5,765 nucleotides of DNA from an uncultured bacterium (GTDB lineage: Bacteria > Verrucomicrobiota > Kiritimatiellia > RFP12 > UBA1067): the NCBI GenBank assembly GCA_902779075.1, contig CACZAK010000306.1, positions 1-5,765 on the forward strand. Reading direction: 5' to 3'. Positions within the stretch are counted from its first letter, which is position 1, and every line of letters starts with the position of its first letter. Under the pieces are notes generated by a model. It had not been told where the DNA came from and ran no database searches. It saw only the letters and a list, made by a program, of their open reading frames with translations. This document shows positions 1-4,600 of this stretch, piece after piece. Made by a program: the position numbers and the translations under genes.

Positions 1-1
1 C

Positions 2-592
2 GTCGAGCTTGCCGAAGGCTGGCACGACTTCCGCATCTGCGTCCTCGACGGCAGCGGATCGTGCGGACCGTATGTGTCGGGCTGGAGCAACACGATGGGT
101 GTGGGCTGGAGCACGGACTCCGCCGCGGAAGGCTCGACCGCCGCCGCGAGCTACACGAAGTTCGACACGACGACGCTCGCGATGCGCCTACCGCAGGGCG
201 CGGCGGCGCAGACTGCAGTACGCGTGAGGGCGGCGACCAGCGGGGATACGGCGACGTACAAGAACGAGAATCTCGGATATGCCGCGCTCGACTGTGTGAC
301 GAACAGCCTTGGGCTTCTCCACACGTTTGCTGGCGATACAGTTGCATCCTACGCCAACAGCGCGACGCTTCGTTACGACGGTTACTTCTACGTGCCCGAG
401 GAGAATGTCGGCAGCTGGGCGTTCACCGGACAGTATGACGACCGCATCTACTTGACGGTTGATGGCGTGAAAGTCCTTGAGGGTACCGCTGCCAGCACGT
501 CGAATAGTGGCACGGCCAATCTTTCCGCTGGGTGGCACAGCTTCCGCATTTCCGTGACGGACGGCACCGGCTCGTACGGCGGCAAACTGACG
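2..592 (+). repeat. Tandem PA14-like modules within the first gene (first truncated by window edge)
   Basis: Two copies of a module can be aligned in the protein. The hallmark GWHDFRI (residues 6-12) recurs as GWHSFRI (177-183), a spacing of 171 residues, followed in both by a similar stretch (LDGSGS against TDGTGS). Only the end of copy one is present. Copy two runs roughly from nt 272 to 592. The copies have diverged well beyond DNA-level identity, so this is an old domain duplication. Confidence 0.65.
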
Positions 593-1162
593 GACGACAA
601 CGGCAAGACGTGTGCGCTCAAGGTCAAGCCCGCGAACGGCGCGAAGACTCTGGCGTTCGACGGCGGGAACTTCCGTCTCGCATACAGCGCGGCGGACGCG
701 CAGAAGATGTGCGCGGCGGGCCTCGGCGGCGAGATCGACATCGGCGCGGGCGCGACGCTCCAGAACGACGTGGCGGCGGGCTTCTGTCCGATCTACGGCA
801 CGTTGAAGGGCAGTGGTACGCTTTCGGGCGCGTTCCGCTTCACCGGCACGACCAACTGCTGGAAGGTGACTCAGGCCAGCGTACGCGAGCTCGCCCGCGT
901 CGAGTTCGCGAACCCGACGAAGGAGACCTTCACGGGCCTCAAGTCGCTCAATGCCACCTTCAACGACAAGCCGACCAAGGCCTTGTATTACCTCACGACC
1001 GCAACGGTTGACGGTCTGACTCAGGCCGACTTGGCGGGCACGACAGTGGCCGTGACCGATGGCGAGCGCGACTACTCCGCGAACTTCACGCTCACTGTTC
1101 GCAACGGCCGTCTCGCCCTCGCCAACTCCAAGCCGTCCGGCACATACATCATCGTGCGGTAG
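2..1162 (+). CDS. Large exported surface-type protein with PA14-like modules (C-terminal 386 residues, 5' end outside window)
   Basis: The frame is open from the window edge to the TAG at 1160-1162, so the true start lies upstream; the internal GTG at 74 splits a repeat module and is not the start. Residues 1-45 are the end of one PA14-like module (GWHDFRI at 6-12). Residues about 91-197 form a complete second one, with GYFYVP at 127-132, YDDRIYL at 145-151, VDG at 153-155 and GWHSFRI at 177-183. PA14 is a β-sandwich often found in carbohydrate-binding or adhesive exported proteins. Residues about 241-386 are β-strand rich and glycine/threonine rich (GTLKGSGTLSGAF at 266-278), like autotransporter-associated β-strand repeats, and end in GTYIIVR. 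No LPXTG, PEP-CTERM or β-barrel is visible. The ligand is unknown; an adhesin or glycan-binding role is inference. Confidence is high that it is coding and moderate on the domain assignment. Confidence 0.88.
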   Translation, partial: VELAEGWHDFRICVLDGSGSCGPYVSGWSNTMGVGWSTDSAAEGSTAAASYTKFDTTTLAMRLPQGAAAQTAVRVRAATSGDTATYKNENLGYAALDCVTNSLGLLHTFAGDTVASYANSATLRYDGYFYVPEENVGSWAFTGQYDDRIYLTVDGVKVLEGTAASTSNSGTANLSAGWHSFRISVTDGTGSYGGKLTDDNGKTCALKVKPANGAKTLAFDGGNFRLAYSAADAQKMCAAGLGGEIDIGAGATLQNDVAAGFCPIYGTLKGSGTLSGAFRFTGTTNCWKVTQASVRELARVEFANPTKETFTGLKSLNATFNDKPTKALYYLTTATVDGLTQADLAGTTVAVTDGERDYSANFTLTVRNGRLALANSKPSGTYIIVR

Positions 1163-1169
1163 CCGGTAG

Positions 1170-1190
1170 GGACGGCACCCCGTGCCGTCC
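1170..1190 (+). terminator. Stem-loop just after the first gene, candidate terminator or REP-like palindrome
   Basis: GGACGGCAC (1170-1178) pairs perfectly with GTGCCGTCC (1182-1190) around a CCC loop, giving a 9-bp G+C-rich stem starting 8 nt after the stop codon. The position fits a transcription terminator, but no T-run follows directly (next bases GCGTCATTTC), so a canonical intrinsic terminator is not shown. It may instead be part of a dispersed palindromic repeat, or a 3'-end stabilising hairpin. Confidence 0.45.
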
Positions 1191-1202
1191 GCGTCATTTC
1201 GG

Positions 1203-1236
1203 CCCGCTCGGCGAGCGGGGGCGCATCTCCGTTTTT
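1203..1236 (+). terminator. Second stem-loop with a delayed T-run
   Basis: CCCGCTC (1203-1209) pairs with GAGCGGG (1213-1219) around a GGC loop. A run of five T occurs at 1232-1236, but 12 nt beyond the stem, too far for a textbook intrinsic terminator. With the stem at 1170-1190 it forms a double hairpin behind the first gene. The left half of this stem lies in an inverted-repeat block matched at 1421-1430. Confidence 0.3.
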
Positions 1237-1266
1237 CACCCAAGCGTATTGGGATTTGGAAACAAC

Positions 1267-1297
1267 CAGGACAACTTTCAAGAACAACATTGTCCTG
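1267..1297. repeat. 8-bp inverted repeat inside the intergenic element
   Basis: CAGGACAA (1267-1274) and TTGTCCTG (1290-1297) are perfect reverse complements around a 15-nt spacer. It lies directly inside the inner inverted-repeat block ending at 1266, so it may be part of the same element. No function can be assigned. Confidence 0.45.
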
Positions 1298-1349
1298 CGG
1301 GCACACCTTGAACATTCAGAATCGTGGCAGTTTGAGGATCGGCAAATGG

Positions 1350-1371
1350 GCGCGGGCGAGTTAGCCCGCGC
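1350..1371. repeat. 8-bp G+C-rich stem-loop inside the intergenic element
   Basis: GCGCGGGC (1350-1357) pairs with GCCCGCGC (1364-1371) around a GAGTTA loop. This would be a very stable hairpin. There is no T-run directly after it, so it is not called a terminator. Confidence 0.45.
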
Positions 1372-1444
1372 GCCAAAGGCAAGTTGTTTCAAATAGTTGT
1401 TTTTCGCAGATGCGCCCCGGCGAGCGGGCCCTACCATTTTCGGC

Positions 1445-1474
1445 TTGCGGGCGGCGGTGAAATTATGGTATCAT
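1445..1474 (+). promoter_or_regulatory. Candidate housekeeping-sigma promoter of the giant surface-protein gene (extended -10)
   Basis: TTGCGG (1445-1450) and TATCAT (1469-1474) are separated by 18 bp. TATCAT matches five of six bases of the -10 consensus and is preceded by TG with one base between (1466-1467), an extended -10. Predicted transcription start is about 1481, giving a leader of roughly 50 nt before the ATG at 1532. The region is locally A+T richer than its surroundings. The match is visible; activity is inferred, and promoter consensus in this phylum is assumed to resemble that of other bacteria. Confidence 0.5.
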
Positions 1475-1478
1475 TATG

Positions 1479-1491
1479 CCAGTTCAACTGG
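1479..1491. promoter_or_regulatory. 13-bp palindrome at the predicted transcription start, possible operator
   Basis: CCAGTT-C-AACTGG is a perfect 6-1-6 inverted repeat. It lies immediately after the -10 and overlaps the predicted start of transcription, where a repressor site would act. It could also form a small 5-bp hairpin with a TCA loop at the mRNA 5' end. No regulator gene is in the window to pair it with. Confidence 0.35.
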
Positions 1492-1518
1492 ACAAGAAGG
1501 AATCTTCAACAGTTACAA

Positions 1519-1524
1519 AGAGGA
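1519..1524 (+). promoter_or_regulatory. Ribosome binding site for the giant gene
   Basis: AGAGGA lies 7 nt upstream of the ATG at 1532, an ideal Shine-Dalgarno spacing in an A-rich leader. It decides the start: the frame is open further upstream, but no other start there has such a site, and the upstream ATG at 1476 is in a different frame. Confidence 0.75.
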
Positions 1525-1531
1525 AAAAACG

Positions 1532-1669
1532 ATGGAAAAACTTATCTGCAACTCCCGTAGGGGGGGGGCGAAAACCTCTCGTTTCGCTTGGTTTGTTGCT
1601 CTGGTTCGCAAGGTCGCGACAAGCGCGACCCTCCCGGCAGTTCTGGCTCTTACGGTGACGGCGCTGGGC
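1532..1669 (+). other. Signal peptide of the giant protein, unusually long n-region
   Basis: Residues 1-46 combine a basic n-region (K3, R9, R10, K14, R17, R26, K27) with a hydrophobic core around ATLPAVLALTVTALG (32-46). Cleavage after G46 fits the small-residue rule (A44 at -3, G46 at -1). There is no lipobox cysteine. An aromatic/hydrophobic patch FAWFVALV (18-25) precedes the core, so the n-region is longer than usual. Sec export is the expected route; final location (outer surface or secreted) is not shown. Confidence 0.7.
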
Positions 1670-4600
1670 GACGGGTTGCCGGCCGGCTACACGCAAGTGC
1701 CGTACATACAGGCGAACGGCAACTGCCAGATACAGACCGGCATCGTGCCGAACTCGACCGACAAGGTGGAGCTCTCGTGGCGGCCGACAGTCGTGAGCGG
1801 CAACCAGGGCCTTTGGTGTTCGCGCGACAGTAGCGCCAAGAACACCTTTACTGCCTTCATGATCGCCAATCAGGTACGACTTGACCGTAACGCCTCCTCG
1901 GTGACGTGCACAGGAGCTTTGCTTGCCGGCACGAACTACACTGTCGTCGCGGACTATGCGACGCTTGTGGGCGTGGTCACGAACGACATCTCCCACACGG
2001 AGCTGACGAGAGGCACGATGCCTTCCGGCGACTACACGCCCACGGCGGAGCTGTGCCTCTTCGCGTCGCATCAAGGCGCACCCACAACAAGCTTTGCAAA
2101 TGCGGGTTCGTGGGCGTGCTATTCCTTCAAGCTGAGCGATTCCGTCGGAAATCTCCGTCTCAACCTCGTGCCCGCCAAGCGCGACGCGGACGGCGAACTC
2201 GGCCTCTACGACCTTGTGCGCTCGACGTTCCTCACGAACTGCAACAGCGGCGTGTTTACGACGACGGGATCAATGACCATTACGCCGTCCGATCCGCTGT
2301 GGGGCAGGGCGCTCACCATCGCAGAGAACGTCACCATCGACGCGGGCGACGGCGCGACGTGGCCGGGGGCGATCACCGTCGGCGCCGGCGGTTCGCTCAC
2401 GACGCGCGGCAGCATCAACGTCACCGGCGCGGTGGCGGTTGATGCGGGTGCTTCGCTGACGCTTGAAAGCGGCGTCCAGTATTTCGCATTCAGCGCCGCC
2501 GGAGCGATGAAGGGTAGCCTGACTATTGCCGCGCCCGCCATACTGAAGATGAACCGCGACGAGGTGATCGCCGGCAACTGGGCCACGATTCACCTTTACG
2601 GCGCGATTGACAGCAACGGCTACCGCCAGCGCCTCGACCACACCACGTTCCATCTCTACGACGGCTCGCGCATTTTCGGCGCGGGCAATGGCACATACGG
2701 TGCGCTCGACTTCGGCTACACCAGCGCGACGACGTATCCCGACGCCTCCGACTACGGGCGCATGGTCATCCACGGCACGGTGACGATTGATTCCGTTTCG
2801 CGCGTTCGCACGGGCGGCACGCTTCACGTCGCCTGCTGCGAGAACTCCAGCGTTAGCTTCAACGGCGGTTTCAACGCAAGCTCCGGCAACGGATCGATTG
2901 TGCAGGTGGCGGCGACGGCCGAGGAGGGCAATGCTTCCGGAACTTGCGCCAACGCCTTCATTGAGTTCAGTCCCATCAATCCAGCGGTCACGCTCTCACT
3001 CGCCTCCAACGCGAGGATCGCGCTCGGCAACGCGGCTGCGACGTACATCGTTTCGTCGTCTGCTGCGTCGCTTGAGTTCGTCGCGGACAAGGCGACCGCG
3101 TTCTCGCGGCATGTCTTGGTGCAGACGCTTCCGGCCATCACGACATCCACCGCCACGATACGCCTGACGGGCGACGGTACGGTTGCGCTTCCTTCCACCG
3201 CACCGGCGTACCCGATTGAGTTTGCCGGTGCGCCGCTCGTCATTGCCACGAACGCCCCCGTCGCGCTTGTCGCCGGTTCTTCCGTGACCGTGCCGACGAC
3301 CGTTGGCGTGGAAGACCTCGCTGCCGGAACAGCCGCGACGATCTTCACGGGTGCGGATTCGTCGTTCGACGTGTCGAAGATATCCGTCAAGCCCGCGCAC
3401 AACGGCGTTCCGTTCGGTGATGCGGCGGTGGCTTCACTCTCCGGCACGGATGTCGTCACCGCTGGAGTCCCCGCCTACGTCTCCTACGGATGGGTGGAAC
3501 CGTACATCGTGGCGAAGGCGCTCATCTGGCTTGACGCCTCGGACGTCGCGAACTTTGAGTTCAAGGACAACACCTTCGGACTTGTCACGACGTGGCGCGA
3601 CCGCTCGTCGTACAAGCGTAACGCGACGGCATATAAGCTGTCGCGCTTCGACGGCATCGTCTATGGCACGCTCGGCGTCGCAGACGGCGTTCCCGCCTAT
3701 CTGATGGGCGAATGCAACAGCGGCATCGACCTCAGCTACAGCGACATGACGCTTCGCACGGCGTTCTTCGTCATGTCGATCCGCAGGGACATCGCCGCGT
3801 TCTGGCTTGGATATACGGGCGGCTACCATTTCCACCGCGGCTCAAACGGCGAGTATTCATACACAAGCGGCGGCAACCAGAACAACTCATGGTACTGCGA
3901 CGGCGCGAAAGTGGCGGCCGTCAAGACGGACCTCGTGCCGACTGACCGCCACGTGTATTCCGTAGTCACAGCCGCCAACGGCACGTCCAACCGCCTCACG
4001 TCCGACCGCGACGCCACGGTTGCAGGACGCAACGGCGGACGCGAGATCTCCGAGCTCATCACGTTCCCGACTGCGCTTTCCGACTCTGACCGCCAGACCA
4101 TCGAGGCGTATCTTGCCGCGAAGTGGATGGGCGCGAATCCCACCGCCGCCGGGACGGCTGGCACGTATGCCGTGAAGGGCGACCTTGAAGTTGACGACAC
4201 GATTTCGGGAACGCAGAACCTTGATTTCGCGGAAGGGGCTTCGGTTTCCATCTCCAATCCGTCGTCCTCCGCCCCGATGCTTTCCACGACGGGCGCGGTG
4301 ACGATTCCTGCAGGTTCGCCGCTTGCGGTCTCGGTGGATGCCTCCAATCTCGCGCCGGGCACGTACACCGTCATGCAGGCGGGAAGCGGCATCACGGACA
4401 TCTCACAGTTCAACGCGACCGCGACAGTCGGTGCCGGCGCATCCGCCTCGTTCGCCGTCGTTGACGGAAATCTCGTGATGACTATTACGGCCACGTCTTC
4501 CGCGACTTCGCAGACGTGGCGTCCGGCGAGTTCCGCCGACCTCGGCTGGAACGCGACGAGCGCGAACTGGTTGTACGACGGCGGCACGACGGGCGGGTTC

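Larger units (their letters stand above)
1165..1435. repeat. Intergenic element with long imperfect inverted repeats (MITE- or REP-pair-like)
   Basis: Four blocks on the left recur as reverse complements in mirrored order on the right: GGTAGGG 1165-1171 with 1429-1435; GGCCCGCTCG 1201-1210 with 1421-1430; GGGGCGCATCT 1218-1228 with 1408-1418; and ATTTGGAAACAAC 1254-1266 with GTTGTTTCAAAT 1383-1394 (one base shorter). The left arm carries extra sequence, including a hairpin at 1170-1190. The inner segment (1267-1382) holds two further hairpins and no credible gene. This resembles a small non-autonomous mobile element, or two oppositely oriented copies of a dispersed palindromic repeat. No target-site duplication was identified. 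The repeat matches are directly visible; mobility is inference. Confidence 0.5.

Noticed and set aside
74..76. GTG as the start codon of the first gene
   Set aside because: The frame is open to the window edge and the residues before the GTG belong to a PA14-like module that recurs 171 residues later, so the protein clearly continues upstream.
188..1315. Long open frame on the - strand opposite the first gene (375 codons)
   Set aside because: It is arginine/alanine/valine-rich low-complexity sequence typical of the antisense of high-GC coding DNA. It runs through the stop codon and intergenic hairpins of the + strand gene, with no recognisable domain.
1182..1364. 60-codon + strand open frame in the intergenic region
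   Set aside because: It crosses several palindromes and inverted-repeat blocks, has no plausible ribosome binding site and no recognisable protein feature.
1163..1531. tRNA, small-RNA gene or riboswitch in the intergenic region
   Set aside because: No cloverleaf, T-loop motif or known riboswitch core was seen. The structure present is better explained by hairpins and mirrored repeats.
1476..1658. Small gene of 60 codons starting at the ATG at 1476
   Set aside because: It lacks a good ribosome binding site, may start upstream of the predicted transcription start, and overlaps the well-supported start at 1532. It is kept only as a possible alternative N-terminus in a G10 variant.
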